DNA of 64,000 bases from positions 1 to 64,000 of the forward strand of contig PEAA01000006.1 in NCBI GenBank assembly GCA_002753275.1. Direction: 5' to 3'. The position numbers and the translations under genes are program-made. The notes beneath the pieces were generated by a model. The model saw nothing but the letters and a program-made list of their open reading frames with translations. It did no database searches and had not been told where the DNA came from. Source of the DNA: Zetaproteobacteria bacterium. GTDB lineage: Bacteria; Pseudomonadota; Zetaproteobacteria; Mariprofundales; Mariprofundaceae. This document shows, in pieces, positions 23,718-33,312 of this stretch. The number at the start of each line of letters is the position of its first letter. Positions within the stretch are counted from its first letter, which is position 1.

Positions 23718-26084
23718 CTATCCTCGTAGTGTTGCGGAAAAGCGTGATGCAACCGCGTCAATCACCGCATTAAACACTGCCTCAGCATCTGTTTGAGAAA
23801 GCGTTCGATCCGATGATTGCAGCGTAAAACGCACGCCCAAACTCACTTTACCCTCAGGCACGCCTTGACCGACATAATGATCAAAAATGCGCGCATGGGT
23901 TAACAATGCCCCCCCCGCTTTGACCACCGTTTGCACAATGGCATCAGCCTCAACACCGCGATCAAACAAGAATACCAAATCCCGCTCAACACTCGGAAAC
24001 TCCGCCAACGGCTGAAACTTCATTGCTTTACCCATTGGCAATGCCGCCAAATCAATCTCTGCGACATAAACGGACGCAGTAATATCAAATGTATCGGCGA
24101 TACTGGCATCCACACGACCTATTGTGCCCACCTTATTTCGCCCAACCAAAATGGCCGCTGTCTGCCCCGCCTGCAATCCAAGCACATGATCATCTACGAC
24201 AAAGCGCGCGCTCAACTGCCGTTTGGACAACCATGACTCAACCAGCCCTTTCAAGTCATAAAAATCTGCACATCGCCCTTTGGCAAACCACTGGTCATCA
24301 TCAACAGAGCCTGCCATAAGCCAAGCCAAACGATCATGTTCATGATGCGTTACAACCTCTTCATGTGCACGCACATAGACCCGCCCATGTTCAACCAAAC
24401 AGACACCCGACTGCTGACGATTCAAATTACGCTGTGCAATGGCAAGAAGACCGGGCCATACGCTACGGCGCATCACAGCCATTTCTGCTGAAATAGGGTT
24501 TTGCAAACGAATGTCTAGCCCATCATCTTCCACAAAAAGACGCTGTTGCTCTTCCGAAATAAACGCATAACCAATCACCTGCATCGCACCATCATGGACA
24601 GCATCCGCAACTTCTCGACCAATAGGAAGCGGAACATTGGCATGAAGAGTAGGTAAAATCGTTGGAATGGCATCAAAACCAACAATGCGCGCAAACTCCT
24701 CGGAAATGTCTTCCATCTGCGTTACATCATGACGAAAACTTGGTACACCAATGCGCAACATCGACCCATGATGGGATAGATCAAATCCCATGCGCGCAAG
24801 CACGCCATCACACCCTTCAGGAAGGGTGATACCCAAACGCAACTCCACACGGGCAAGATCGACCGTCAGTTCTCGTACATTGGCAACTTCAGCGATATTT
24901 CCAAGCGAACGCACTGCGCCCACCGAACCGCCAAAAAAATGCACAATCATCTGAGAGGCTCGCTCCATTGCCACTTCAACCATCAACGGATCGACACCAC
25001 GCTCAAAACGCATCGAAGCTTCAGAAACCATCGCATAGCCTCGGCGTGTTGTGCTGATCCCTGCAGCACGGAAATAGGCCGACTCAAGAACAATCGTTTG
25101 CGTATTCTCGCTCACGCCTGTCTCTTCCGAACCCATCACTCCAGCCAATGCAATCACTTTCTCATCATCCGCAATCACCAAGTTGTGCGTGGCCAGATCC
25201 AAGTGTCGTCCATCCAGGGCATCAAAAGGCTCGCCCTCTTGCGCATGGCGAACGGTGATATCACCAGATAACTTCTCCGCATCAAAGGCATGCATCGGCT
25301 GCCCCATATCAAGCATAATATAGTTGAGAACATCCACAACACCATTGACCGAGCGCTGCCCAGCCGCACGCAATCGAGCCTGCAGCCACTCAGGCGCATT
25401 GCCTACTGTAACCCCTTCAATACGACGCGCCATATAGATCGAACAATCATCGATGGCTTGCATCGCCACGACAGGCAGTGCCACAGCCGCATCAACAGCC
25501 ACCGCATCCACACCCACGACTTTCAATGGCAGATCGGCATCGGCGGCCAAATCGCGGGCAATGCCACGCACGCTCATACAATCACCACGATTGGGTGTAA
25601 TGGAGAGATCAAAAAGTGCAGTTTCAAAGCCCAGATATTCACCCAACTGCATGCCAATCGGTGCATCTTCTGGCAAAATCAGTAACCCATCCGAATGATC
25701 GGCCAAGCCAAGTTCGGTCTCTGAGCAACACATGCCACAACTGGTCTCACCGCGAATCTTGCCTTTTTTAATGGTCAAACCACCGGGAAGCTGCGTCCCC
25801 ACCGTTGCAACAGGGATCTTATCACCGACCCCCATATTACTGGCGCCACAGACGATCTCCAATAGCGATTCGCCGCCCACATTCACCTTAAGCAGGCTTA
25901 AACGATCAGCATTAGGATGCTGGACTTTCGACTCAATCAAACCAACAACCACACCAAAAACCGCTTGCCGTGGCGATTCAACCGATTCAACCTCGTGCCC
26001 CAAACGCACTAGCGTATCGGCCAACACCTGCGGGGATGCCGTCACATCAACATAATCTTGCAACCATGAAAGTGAAATCTTCAT
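23718..26084 (-). CDS. pheT: Phenylalanyl-tRNA synthetase beta subunit
   Basis: The 788-residue protein shows the N-terminal tRNA-binding OB fold (VVVGLIESKVQHPNADRLSL), the B3/B4 editing region, the B5 domain, the catalytic-like core (LQNPISAEMAVMRRS) and the C-terminal anticodon-binding domain (KFQPLAEFPSVERDLVFLFD). Length is normal. Its ATG overlaps the pheS stop, as is usual for the pair. Together the subunits charge tRNA-Phe. Confidence 0.97.
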   Translation of the reverse strand: MKISLSWLQDYVDVTASPQVLADTLVRLGHEVESVESPRQAVFGVVVGLIESKVQHPNADRLSLLKVNVGGESLLEIVCGASNMGVGDKIPVATVGTQLPGGLTIKKGKIRGETSCGMCCSETELGLADHSDGLLILPEDAPIGMQLGEYLGFETALFDLSITPNRGDCMSVRGIARDLAADADLPLKVVGVDAVAVDAAVALPVVAMQAIDDCSIYMARRIEGVTVGNAPEWLQARLRAAGQRSVNGVVDVLNYIMLDMGQPMHAFDAEKLSGDITVRHAQEGEPFDALDGRHLDLATHNLVIADDEKVIALAGVMGSEETGVSENTQTIVLESAYFRAAGISTTRRGYAMVSEASMRFERGVDPLMVEVAMERASQMIVHFFGGSVGAVRSLGNIAEVANVRELTVDLARVELRLGITLPEGCDGVLARMGFDLSHHGSMLRIGVPSFRHDVTQMEDISEEFARIVGFDAIPTILPTLHANVPLPIGREVADAVHDGAMQVIGYAFISEEQQRLFVEDDGLDIRLQNPISAEMAVMRRSVWPGLLAIAQRNLNRQQSGVCLVEHGRVYVRAHEEVVTHHEHDRLAWLMAGSVDDDQWFAKGRCADFYDLKGLVESWLSKRQLSARFVVDDHVLGLQAGQTAAILVGRNKVGTIGRVDASIADTFDITASVYVAEIDLAALPMGKAMKFQPLAEFPSVERDLVFLFDRGVEADAIVQTVVKAGGALLTHARIFDHYVGQGVPEGKVSLGVRFTLQSSDRTLSQTDAEAVFNAVIDAVASRFSATLRG

Positions 26085-27148
26085 GCGCCCATCCTCCGTA
26101 AAAACCGCACATCATTTTCAAAAAACAACCTCAAATCAGGAATGCCATGTTTCAACATCACCAAACGCTCAACCCCTAGCCCAAATGCAAAACCGGAGAA
26201 CGCCTGCGCATCAATGCCCACCGCTTTAAGCACATTGGGGTGCACCATGCCACTACCGAGAACCTCAATCCAACCGCTTCCTTTACAAATACGGCAACCT
26301 TGACCCGCGCAAAAAACACAGCCGATATCCACCTCTGCCGAAGGCTCAGTGAATGGAAAATAGTGTGGACGCAAACGAATCGGTAGATCCTTCTCAAAAT
26401 AGGTGGTTAAAAAGTGTTGCAACACCCCTTTCAAATGGGCCAGAGAGAGCCCTCGATCTACGCTAAAGACTTCAACTTGATGAAACATCGGCGAATGCGT
26501 GACATCGTAGTCACACCGATAAACACGCCCAGGGGCCACGACCGACAAGGGGGGTTCTTGCCCCGACTCAAGGAACTTCTTCATGGTACGGATCTGCACA
26601 GGGGAGGTATGCGTCCGCAATAACATTGGCGCATCGGCAAGCGCATCAATAAAAAAGGTATCATGCATCGCCCGTGCAGGGTGAGATTCAGGAATATTGA
26701 GCGCATCAAAATTATGAAACTCATCCTCAATCTCTGGGCCTTCAGAGATATCAAAACCCATGTGGGCAAAAATTGCTGTCATCTCATTCAGACCTTGTTG
26801 CACAGGGTGAATTACCCCAGCGATTCGCCTCCGAGCTGGCATCGTGACATCAATACGCTCCGCCTCAATGCGTTGCTGCTGCGCCAACTTGCTCAACGCT
26901 GAACCCACACGATCAAGCGCATCACTCAAGGCATCTTTGACGGCGTTGACATGCTGACCAATCATGGGTCGATCCTCTGCTGAAAGCTTGCCAACGCCTT
27001 TCAGGATCAAGGTCAACGCCCCCTTCTTACCCAGATAGTTCACGCGTAGATCTTCGAGGTCAGCCACATTTTGAGCATGACCAAATGCTGTCAATGCTTC
27101 AACTTTCAATTCCTCTAACTGCGCTTTCAATCCCTCTACATCACCCAC
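26081..27148 (-). CDS. pheS: Phenylalanyl-tRNA synthetase alpha subunit
   Basis: The 355-residue class II synthetase subunit has motif 2 (VYRCDYDVTHSPMFHQVE) and motif 3 (GFAFGLGVERLVMLKHGI). It holds the ATP and Phe sites of the heterotetramer. The start is GTG at 27148 behind AAGGAG. That ribosome site begins right after the T run of an intrinsic terminator, so pheST expression may be set by read-through. Confidence 0.96.
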   Translation of the reverse strand: MGDVEGLKAQLEELKVEALTAFGHAQNVADLEDLRVNYLGKKGALTLILKGVGKLSAEDRPMIGQHVNAVKDALSDALDRVGSALSKLAQQQRIEAERIDVTMPARRRIAGVIHPVQQGLNEMTAIFAHMGFDISEGPEIEDEFHNFDALNIPESHPARAMHDTFFIDALADAPMLLRTHTSPVQIRTMKKFLESGQEPPLSVVAPGRVYRCDYDVTHSPMFHQVEVFSVDRGLSLAHLKGVLQHFLTTYFEKDLPIRLRPHYFPFTEPSAEVDIGCVFCAGQGCRICKGSGWIEVLGSGMVHPNVLKAVGIDAQAFSGFAFGLGVERLVMLKHGIPDLRLFFENDVRFLRRMGA

Positions 27149-27159
27149 AAAAACTCCTT

Positions 27160-27191
27160 AAAAAAAAACGGCAGAGCTCTCGCTCTGCCGT
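27160..27191 (-). terminator. Intrinsic terminator or attenuator between rplT and pheS
   Basis: On the minus strand ACGGCAGAG (27191-27183) pairs perfectly with CTCTGCCGT (27176-27168) around a 6-nt loop, followed by nine T. Its T run abuts the pheS Shine-Dalgarno. Either it ends the infC-rpmI-rplT message or it attenuates pheST. I found no Phe-rich leader peptide or T-box upstream. Confidence 0.9.
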
Positions 27192-27229
27192 ATCATGATT
27201 TAAACCACAAACCCTAAAATGGAAAAAAA

Positions 27230-27586
27230 TTATTGAATGTGTGATTTAGCCGTTTCTGCCAATTTCGCAAAGCCTGCAGCGTCACGAACAGCAATATCTG
27301 CCAACACTTTACGATCAAGCTCAATACCCGCCATCGACAAACCGTTCATGAATGTCGCATAGCTCAACCCATGCAAACGCGCTGCCGCATTGATACGCAC
27401 AATCCATAAACGACGGAACTCGCGTTTTTTAACTTTACGGTCACGGTAGGCATATTGACGCGCTTTATCAACAGCTTGAGTCGCTACGCGAAAACAGCTT
27501 TTACGACGACCACGGTAGCCTTTTGCTGCTTTAATAACTTTTTTATGACGCGCATGCGCCTGTACACCAGATTTTACACGAGGCAT
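27230..27586 (-). CDS. rplT: 50S ribosomal protein L20
   Basis: The 118-residue basic protein [20 protein letters not shown] is a standard L20, needed early in 50S assembly. It contains [11 protein letters not shown] and [17 protein letters not shown]. In several bacteria L20 represses its own operon by binding the mRNA. It lies 34 nt after rpmI and precedes the terminator before pheS. Confidence 0.98.
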   Translation of the reverse strand: MPRVKSGVQAHARHKKVIKAAKGYRGRRKSCFRVATQAVDKARQYAYRDRKVKKREFRRLWIVRINAAARLHGLSYATFMNGLSMAGIELDRKVLADIAVRDAAGFAKLAETAKSHIQ

Positions 27587-27620
27587 TTTGCTCTCCTACT
27601 TAATTTCAAAAACTCAGGAC

Positions 27621-27818
27621 TTAAAGGCCAGGAATCAAACGGGTCAATGCTTTCGCATCGCTACGCGCGACCAACTCCGAACCACGAATATTGCGTTTAC
27701 GCTTTGGCGACTTCTTGGTTAAAATATGTTGACCAAATGCATTGTTACGCTTCCATTTACCGCTACCAGTTTTTGAAAAACGCTTTGCAGCACCACTATT
27801 TGACTTCATCTTTGGCAT
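27621..27818 (-). CDS. rpmI: 50S ribosomal protein L35
   Basis: The 65-residue basic protein [20 protein letters not shown] has the usual L35 length and composition, including [12 protein letters not shown]. It lies 15 nt after infC and before rplT, the conserved order. Confidence 0.98.
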   Translation of the reverse strand: MPKMKSNSGAAKRFSKTGSGKWKRNNAFGQHILTKKSPKRKRNIRGSELVARSDAKALTRLIPGL

Positions 27819-27833
27819 TTCTTCTTACCTTCT

Positions 27834-28346
27834 CTACTTCTTTATTGGAGCGATGACAATCATCATCTGCCGCCCTTCTAATACAGGCATTTTCTCAGCT
27901 TTACCGCAATCTTCTACCTGTGACACAATAAACTGTAACTGCTCTTTTCCACGATCGGCATAAGCCATTTCACGACCACGAAAACGAATACTTACTTTCA
28001 CTTTATTGCCCGCATTCAAAAACTTACGAATACTCTTCAACTTGATCTCAAGATCATGCTGATCCGTTGTTGGACGAACCTTCACTTCTTTAATCAAAAT
28101 CACATGCTGCTTTTTCTTGGCTTCATGCGCTTTCTTACTCTGTTCATATTTATACTTACCGTAATCCATAATCTTACAGACTGGCGGCTTCGCATTGGGT
28201 GACATTAACATTAAGTCAAACCCAACTTCTTGCGCTTTGGCAATTGCTTCTGCCAAAGGTAAAATCCCTAACTGCTCCCCATCAGCTCCAATGACGCGAA
28301 CCTGATCGGCATCGATAGCGTGATTCGCTAACAACTCGTTCTTAAT
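27834..28346 (-). CDS. infC: Translation initiation factor IF-3, probable AUU start
   Basis: IF-3 keeps ribosomal subunits apart and checks the initiation codon. Both domains are visible: N-terminal GADGEQLGILPLAEAI and C-terminal RGREMAYADRGKEQL. The best start is ATT at 28346, giving 170 residues (IKNELLANHAIDADQV). It lies six bases after AGGGG, whereas no ATG fits. An AUU start is the classic signature of infC autoregulation, since IF-3 discriminates against non-standard starts. A TTG four codons later is the alternative. The AGGGG overlaps the thrS stop. Confidence 0.93.
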   Translation of the reverse strand: MKNELLANHAIDADQVRVIGADGEQLGILPLAEAIAKAQEVGFDLMLMSPNAKPPVCKIMDYGKYKYEQSKKAHEAKKKQHVILIKEVKVRPTTDQHDLEIKLKSIRKFLNAGNKVKVSIRFRGREMAYADRGKEQLQFIVSQVEDCGKAEKMPVLEGRQMMIVIAPIKK

Positions 28347-28355
28347 ACTTAACCC

Positions 28356-30260
28356 CTACTGGTAATCGTGTAGCATACTGGACATCTTCTCAATCCAAGC
28401 ATCCACAGACATTGACCCCAAATTTTCACCGGAACGCGTTCGAACAGAGACACTATTTTCTTCACATTCACGATCCCCAATCACCAAAATATAAGGGACC
28501 CTATCCAGCGTATGGGCGCGAACTTTATAGCCGACCTTCTCATTTCGCAAGTCCATTTCTACACGAAAGCCAAATTGTCGCATTTTTGACACAATTTCTT
28601 GCACATATTGCGACTGTGCATCAGAAATATTACAAACCATTGCCTGCACAGGAGCCATCCAAAAGGGAAACTTACCCGCATGTTGTTCAATCAGAATCCC
28701 AATAAACCGCTCCATCGAACCCAAAACAGCACGATGCAACATCACCGGCGTATGCCGTTCACCATCTTCGCCCACATACTCAGCATCAAGACGACCTGGC
28801 ATCGAAAAATCAACCTGAATCGTTCCACACTGCCAGACACGGCCCAAACAATCTTTCAATGAGAACTCAATTTTTGGACCATAAAAGGCCCCTTCACCAG
28901 GGTTTAGACCATACTCCAACCCTTTGTTGTTCAATGCAGTATGCAGCGCATCTTCCGCAGCGTCCCACTGTGCATCCGTGCCAACCCGCTGATCAGGTCG
29001 GTCCGACAAGAAGATAATCACCTCTTCGAAGCCAAAGCGCTTGTACACATTGAACACCAAATCAATAAACGCTTCAACTTCACCATTGATCTGCGCTGGG
29101 GTGCAAAAGATATGAGCATCATCTTGCACAAAATTACGCAAACGCATCAAGCCATGTAGGGTACCTGAAGGCTCATTGCGGTGACATGAACCAAACTCTG
29201 CCAAACGAAGGGGAAGATCACGATAAGAGTGCAACTTCTGATTAAAGACCTGCACATGGCACGGGCAGTTCATCGGCTTAATCGCATAATCACGATTATC
29301 CGTATGGGTTGTAAACATATCCTCACGGAATTTTTCCCAATGCCCCGACTTTTCCCACAGCTTACGATCAACAACCTGCGGTGTACGGATCTCTTGGTAT
29401 CCATGCTCACGCATCACACCACGAATTTCCTGCTCAACCACCTGCCAAACCTGCCACCCCTTCGGATGCCAAAAAATCATTCCAGGCGCCTCTTCTTGCA
29501 GATGAAACAGATCCAACGCTTTACCGATCTTACGATGATCCCGCCGTTCAGCCTCTTCCAAACGATGAAGATAGGCTTTTAAATCCTTATCATTGCTCCA
29601 CGCCGTGCCATAAATTCGCTGCAACTGCTCATTGTCTGAATTACCTTCCCAATAAGCCCCCGCGACACGCATCAACTTGAACGATTTCAAAAAAGAGGTA
29701 TTGGGGACATGCGGCCCCCTGCAAAGATCTCGCCAATCCCCCTGTGCATAGAGACTCACTGCCTCACCCTGAGGAATTCGATCAATCAATTTGGCTTTAT
29801 AGACCTCGCCAATCGAAGCAAAATAGGTAATCGCATCATCACGATCCATCACATGACGGACAACATCAACCTTGCGTTTCGCAATCTCGCCCATCCGCGT
29901 TTCAATCAAGGCAAGATCATCAGGAGTAAATGCCCGTTCAAAGGCAAAGTCATAATAGAAGCCATCTTCAATCACGGGACCAATCGTCACTTGCGCTGTT
30001 GGATAAATTTCTTTCACCGCTTGCGCCATCAAATGTGAAGTCGAATGGCGAATAATTTCAAGAGCCTCGTCCGACTTGTCGGTCACCAGAGAAACAACAT
30101 CGCCATCATGCAATGCCGTGCTTAGATCACAAAGCGTACCATTGATAACAGCAGCAATCGAAGCGCGTGCTAAACCTGCACCAATCGACGCCGCCAAATC
30201 ATAGGCTGTTTGGGATTCAGCAAGAGTACGGATAGAGCCATCAGGCAGTTGAATATTCAT
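28356..30260 (-). CDS. thrS: Threonyl-tRNA synthetase
   Basis: The 634-residue class II synthetase has an N-terminal TGS domain (1-60), the editing domain with [11 protein letters not shown], and the catalytic core with NCPCHVQVF. Motif 2 is [18 protein letters not shown], and the C-terminal anticodon-binding domain includes [12 protein letters not shown]. Length and domain order are normal. It follows tRNA-Val and runs into infC. No T-box or clear operator was recognised in its short leader. Confidence 0.97.
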   Translation of the reverse strand: MNIQLPDGSIRTLAESQTAYDLAASIGAGLARASIAAVINGTLCDLSTALHDGDVVSLVTDKSDEALEIIRHSTSHLMAQAVKEIYPTAQVTIGPVIEDGFYYDFAFERAFTPDDLALIETRMGEIAKRKVDVVRHVMDRDDAITYFASIGEVYKAKLIDRIPQGEAVSLYAQGDWRDLCRGPHVPNTSFLKSFKLMRVAGAYWEGNSDNEQLQRIYGTAWSNDKDLKAYLHRLEEAERRDHRKIGKALDLFHLQEEAPGMIFWHPKGWQVWQVVEQEIRGVMREHGYQEIRTPQVVDRKLWEKSGHWEKFREDMFTTHTDNRDYAIKPMNCPCHVQVFNQKLHSYRDLPLRLAEFGSCHRNEPSGTLHGLMRLRNFVQDDAHIFCTPAQINGEVEAFIDLVFNVYKRFGFEEVIIFLSDRPDQRVGTDAQWDAAEDALHTALNNKGLEYGLNPGEGAFYGPKIEFSLKDCLGRVWQCGTIQVDFSMPGRLDAEYVGEDGERHTPVMLHRAVLGSMERFIGILIEQHAGKFPFWMAPVQAMVCNISDAQSQYVQEIVSKMRQFGFRVEMDLRNEKVGYKVRAHTLDRVPYILVIGDRECEENSVSVRTRSGENLGSMSVDAWIEKMSSMLHDYQ

Positions 30261-30314
30261 AGTTCAGCCTCTCGCTATCAATTGATATCAATATCATATA
30301 TGTTTTTAAAAAAG

Positions 30315-30389
<75 letters not shown>

Positions 30390-30461
30390 ATATAAAAAAG
30401 TAAAAAGGATTTAACGCAGTAACCGCTTCACACTGCACCCACTTTCACAACAAGGTGCCGC

Positions 30462-30489
30462 ATCATACAAAACAAAATGCTCTTTTCAA
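30462..30489 (-). promoter_or_regulatory. Promoter for tRNA-Val / thrS
   Basis: On the minus strand TTGAAA (30489-30484) and TATGAT (30467-30462) are 16 nt apart. The bases after the -10 begin GCGGCACC, a GC-rich discriminator typical of stable-RNA promoters under stringent control. The transcript would start about 65 nt before the tRNA. Confidence 0.6.
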
Positions 30490-30531
30490 GTTCAATTAGA
30501 AGCAACGCTCAATAAGCCAAGAAAACACCGA

Positions 30532-30960
30532 TTAAACCAGTTTTGGAAAACCAACCATATCACGCAAAATATCCACATATGAGAGCACTCCAACCAAGTG
30601 CATCTCTGAATCAACCACAGGAAGCCATGAAATATCGCGCTCCAACATCATGGCTACAGCACTATCGAGCTCATCATCAACCGCCAATGTAGTCACATGA
30701 CGATTCATGATTTGGTGTACATGCTTATGAAGCGTTTGAACATCACGATGCTGCTCTGCAGCAGTATTTACAAACGGACTGACAGCAAGTGAGACATATT
30801 TGTCTGAAATTTCACCAATAAGTTTACCTTCATCCACGACAGCCAAATTATGAACATTCGCTAACTGGAACTTGTTCATAATGGACTGCAGTGTCTCGTC
30901 GGGTGTAACCACCATGAATCGTTCACACATCACATCTTTTACATGCCTCACCATAACCAC
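30532..30960 (-). CDS. CBS-domain pair protein
   Basis: The 142-residue protein consists of two CBS motifs: KDVMCERFMVVTPDETLQSI (residues about 8-27) through GEISD, then HQIMNRHVTTLAVDDELDSA ending LVGVLSYVDILRDM. Paired CBS motifs bind adenosyl nucleotides such as AMP, ATP or SAM and regulate partners; the partner is unknown. It lies 21 nt downstream of the pyrophosphatase gene and probably shares its message. GTG 30960 has AAAGGG upstream; ATG 30954 is an alternative. Confidence 0.9.
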   Translation of the reverse strand: MVMVRHVKDVMCERFMVVTPDETLQSIMNKFQLANVHNLAVVDEGKLIGEISDKYVSLAVSPFVNTAAEQHRDVQTLHKHVHQIMNRHVTTLAVDDELDSAVAMMLERDISWLPVVDSEMHLVGVLSYVDILRDMVGFPKLV

Positions 30961-30981
30961 TGCCGCCCTTTAAAACCTATT

Positions 30982-31521
30982 TTATTGGGACAATCCCATT
31001 TGTTCTCGCGCAATTGAATCCAAAATCTCTTTGCGTGCCGCTGCAGCATCTCCCCAGCCTGTCACCTTGACCCATTTGTTTTTCTCAAGGTCTTTATAAT
31101 GCTCAAAAAAGTGTTTGATTTGATTGCGTAGAAACTCTGGCAAATCTGTCACCTCTTTCACATGATCATAGATCGGTTTCAGCTTCGAGATAGGCACAGC
31201 AACAACCTTGGCATCCATCCCCGCTTCATCTTCCATCAACAACACACCCACAGGGCGACAAGGAACCACGCATCCAGGTATCAACGCATGACTGGTCACC
31301 ACCAAAACATCGACAGGATCACCATCATCAGAAAGGGTGTTTGGAACAAAGCCGTAATTGCATGGATAATGCATCGCGGTATGCATAAAACGATCCACAA
31401 AAATAGCCCCTGAAGCTTTATCCAGCTCATATTTGATTGGATCACCATGCTGCGGAACCTCAATCACCACATTGATCTCATCTGGAACATCGTTCCCCGC
31501 AGGAATTTTTTTAATATCCAT
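30982..31521 (-). CDS. ppa: Inorganic pyrophosphatase (family I)
   Basis: It hydrolyses pyrophosphate released by biosynthesis, including that from CysND and the tRNA synthetases. The 179-residue protein has the family I signature [10 protein letters not shown] and the other active-site residues in [13 protein letters not shown] and [16 protein letters not shown]. Length matches the bacterial hexameric enzyme. It is divergent from tgt across a 179-nt gap. Confidence 0.96.
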   Translation of the reverse strand: MDIKKIPAGNDVPDEINVVIEVPQHGDPIKYELDKASGAIFVDRFMHTAMHYPCNYGFVPNTLSDDGDPVDVLVVTSHALIPGCVVPCRPVGVLLMEDEAGMDAKVVAVPISKLKPIYDHVKEVTDLPEFLRNQIKHFFEHYKDLEKNKWVKVTGWGDAAAARKEILDSIAREQMGLSQ

Positions 31522-31700
31522 GTTTCAAACTCTCCATCCGTTCATTGATATAAGTTGTCACGACAACCCTTGAAAGTGCGCTCAACTATAAGGAAAGCAA
31601 TAAGAGGCACAAGGCAAAATCCAGCCAACCCCGATAGATCAACCCTACCGCTCGCTTCGAGATGATGGACATTATTGCCAACACGCTTATCGTTTGCGCA

Positions 31701-32834
31701 ATGGGCACACTTCCGCTTACTTTTGAAATCCTACATCAAGATCCCAACGGCTTTGCACGCAGCGGTCGATTATCGCTTGCGCATGGCACGATTGAGACAC
31801 CGATATTTATGCCCGTTGGCACGCAAGCAACGGTCAAAAGCCTCACGCCCACTGACTTAACGGATGACATTGAAGCACAAATTATTTTGGGAAATACCTA
31901 TCACCTCATGCTTCGACCTGGCGCTGACATTATTGAAAAGTTGGGTGGGCTGCATCAATTCATGGGCTGGGAGCGTCCCATACTTACAGATTCAGGTGGT
32001 TTCCAAGTATGGTCATTGGGAGATCTACGCAAAATCGAAGCCAATGGCGTTCGCTTCCGCTCGCATATTGACGGCTCTGAATGGTTCCTCGGCCCCAAAG
32101 AAAGCATGGAAATTCAACGCAAACTCGGCAGTGATATTGTCATGGCTTTTGACGAATGCACTCCCTACCCTGCCACTTACAGCGAAGCGCGAAGCTCTAT
32201 GGAGATGTCAATGCGTTGGGCCGAAGAGTGTCGCACAGCTCTGCCTCACAACGGCACACAAGCCCTCTTTGGTATTGTGCAAGGCGGTATGTACCCCGAT
32301 CTACGCCGCGAAAGTCTACATGCCATTCAAGCCATGGACTTTGAAGGTATCGCCATTGGCGGTCTCTCTGTCGGTGAACCCAAGGATGAGATGCTTGCCA
32401 TGCTTGATGCGCTCGCACCACATCTGGACAAAAACAAGCCACATTATGTGATGGGGGTAGGAACACCTGCCGACCTGATCGAAGGGGTTGATCGCGGCAT
32501 CGACATGTTTGATTGTGTCATGCCCAGTCGTAATGCACGCAACGGTACGCTGTTCACAGACCATGGCAAAATCAACATTAAAAATGCCAAGTATATGCTC
32601 GACCAGACGCCGATCATGGAAGACTGCAGCTGCTATACATGCAAAAATTTCTCGCGCGCCTATCTTCGACATCTCTTCATTGCCAAAGAGCTGTTAAGTT
32701 CGAGGTTGAATACTTTACACAATCTTCACTACTATTGCGATCTCATGAGACGGGTACGGCAAGCCATTCACGAACAACGCTGGCCCCAATTTCGCGACCA
32801 TTTTTTACAGCAGTACCGAAACACAACAATCTAA
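31701..32834 (+). CDS. tgt: tRNA-guanine transglycosylase
   Basis: It exchanges guanine 34 for the queuosine precursor preQ1 in tRNAs for Asp, Asn, His and Tyr. Motifs seen are the catalytic Asp in TDSGGFQVWSLG, the second Asp in DCVMPSRNARNG, and the zinc ligands CSCYTC with a downstream His. The start MGTLPLTFEILHQ at 31701 gives 377 residues, normal for the family. An in-frame ATG at 31662 would add 13 non-family residues; neither has a strong ribosome site. QueD, an earlier enzyme of the pathway, is encoded downstream. Confidence 0.95.
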   Translation: MGTLPLTFEILHQDPNGFARSGRLSLAHGTIETPIFMPVGTQATVKSLTPTDLTDDIEAQIILGNTYHLMLRPGADIIEKLGGLHQFMGWERPILTDSGGFQVWSLGDLRKIEANGVRFRSHIDGSEWFLGPKESMEIQRKLGSDIVMAFDECTPYPATYSEARSSMEMSMRWAEECRTALPHNGTQALFGIVQGGMYPDLRRESLHAIQAMDFEGIAIGGLSVGEPKDEMLAMLDALAPHLDKNKPHYVMGVGTPADLIEGVDRGIDMFDCVMPSRNARNGTLFTDHGKINIKNAKYMLDQTPIMEDCSCYTCKNFSRAYLRHLFIAKELLSSRLNTLHNLHYYCDLMRRVRQAIHEQRWPQFRDHFLQQYRNTTI

Positions 32835-32864
32835 TTTATAAATAATCAAAGGATCTTTTTTAAC

Positions 32865-33230
32865 ATGTCTACCCATAACTTCATCCGTCAAAGCAGCCAG
32901 GCTCTCGCTGCAGCAACCACTGCCATGCTCGCTACAACCACCATGGCACACGCCGAAGGTGCCGGTGGTGCATCTGAAGGATTCGCCTCATTGATTCCCT
33001 TGGTTTTAATCATGGTTATCTTCTATTTCCTATTGATTCGTCCACAACAAAAACGGGCCAAAGAGCACAGCAACATGGTCTCCGAACTCAAACGCGGTGA
33101 CAAAATCATCACCGGCGGTGGCATTCACGGCACCATCAGCAAAGTACAAGACAACACCTTGACCATTGAAATTTCCGATGGCGTCAACATCACCATTCAG
33201 CGCGACACCATCACCAGCCTACGCGTATAA
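32865..33230 (+). CDS. yajC: Preprotein translocase auxiliary subunit YajC
   Basis: The 121-residue inner-membrane protein has an N-terminal Ala-rich region, a membrane helix (LIPLVLIMVIFYFLLI), then RPQQKRAKEHSNMVSELKRG and GGGIHGTISKV, the YajC core. It associates with SecDF. The N-terminal stretch before the helix (QALAAATTAMLATTTMAHAEG) resembles a signal peptide and is longer than usual. It lies between tgt and secD. Confidence 0.95.
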   Translation: MSTHNFIRQSSQALAAATTAMLATTTMAHAEGAGGASEGFASLIPLVLIMVIFYFLLIRPQQKRAKEHSNMVSELKRGDKIITGGGIHGTISKVQDNTLTIEISDGVNITIQRDTITSLRV

Positions 33231-33312
33231 GTATAATTAAAATTCAAACCATCATCGGGTGCGGTGAACTTCACTGCACCCCACTTTAACGAAACTCAAA
33301 GGAACGCATCGT

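Noticed and set aside
27160-27191. T-box riboswitch before pheS
   Set aside because: The gap between rplT and pheS is only about 80 nt and has no T-box core motif; only the terminator hairpin is present.
31522-31700. Replication origin at the switch from minus-strand to plus-strand genes
   Set aside because: The 180-nt gap has no DnaA boxes, no AT-rich unwinding region and no dnaA, dnaN or parAB neighbours. It contains a short GTTGTC-AC-GACAAC palindrome only.
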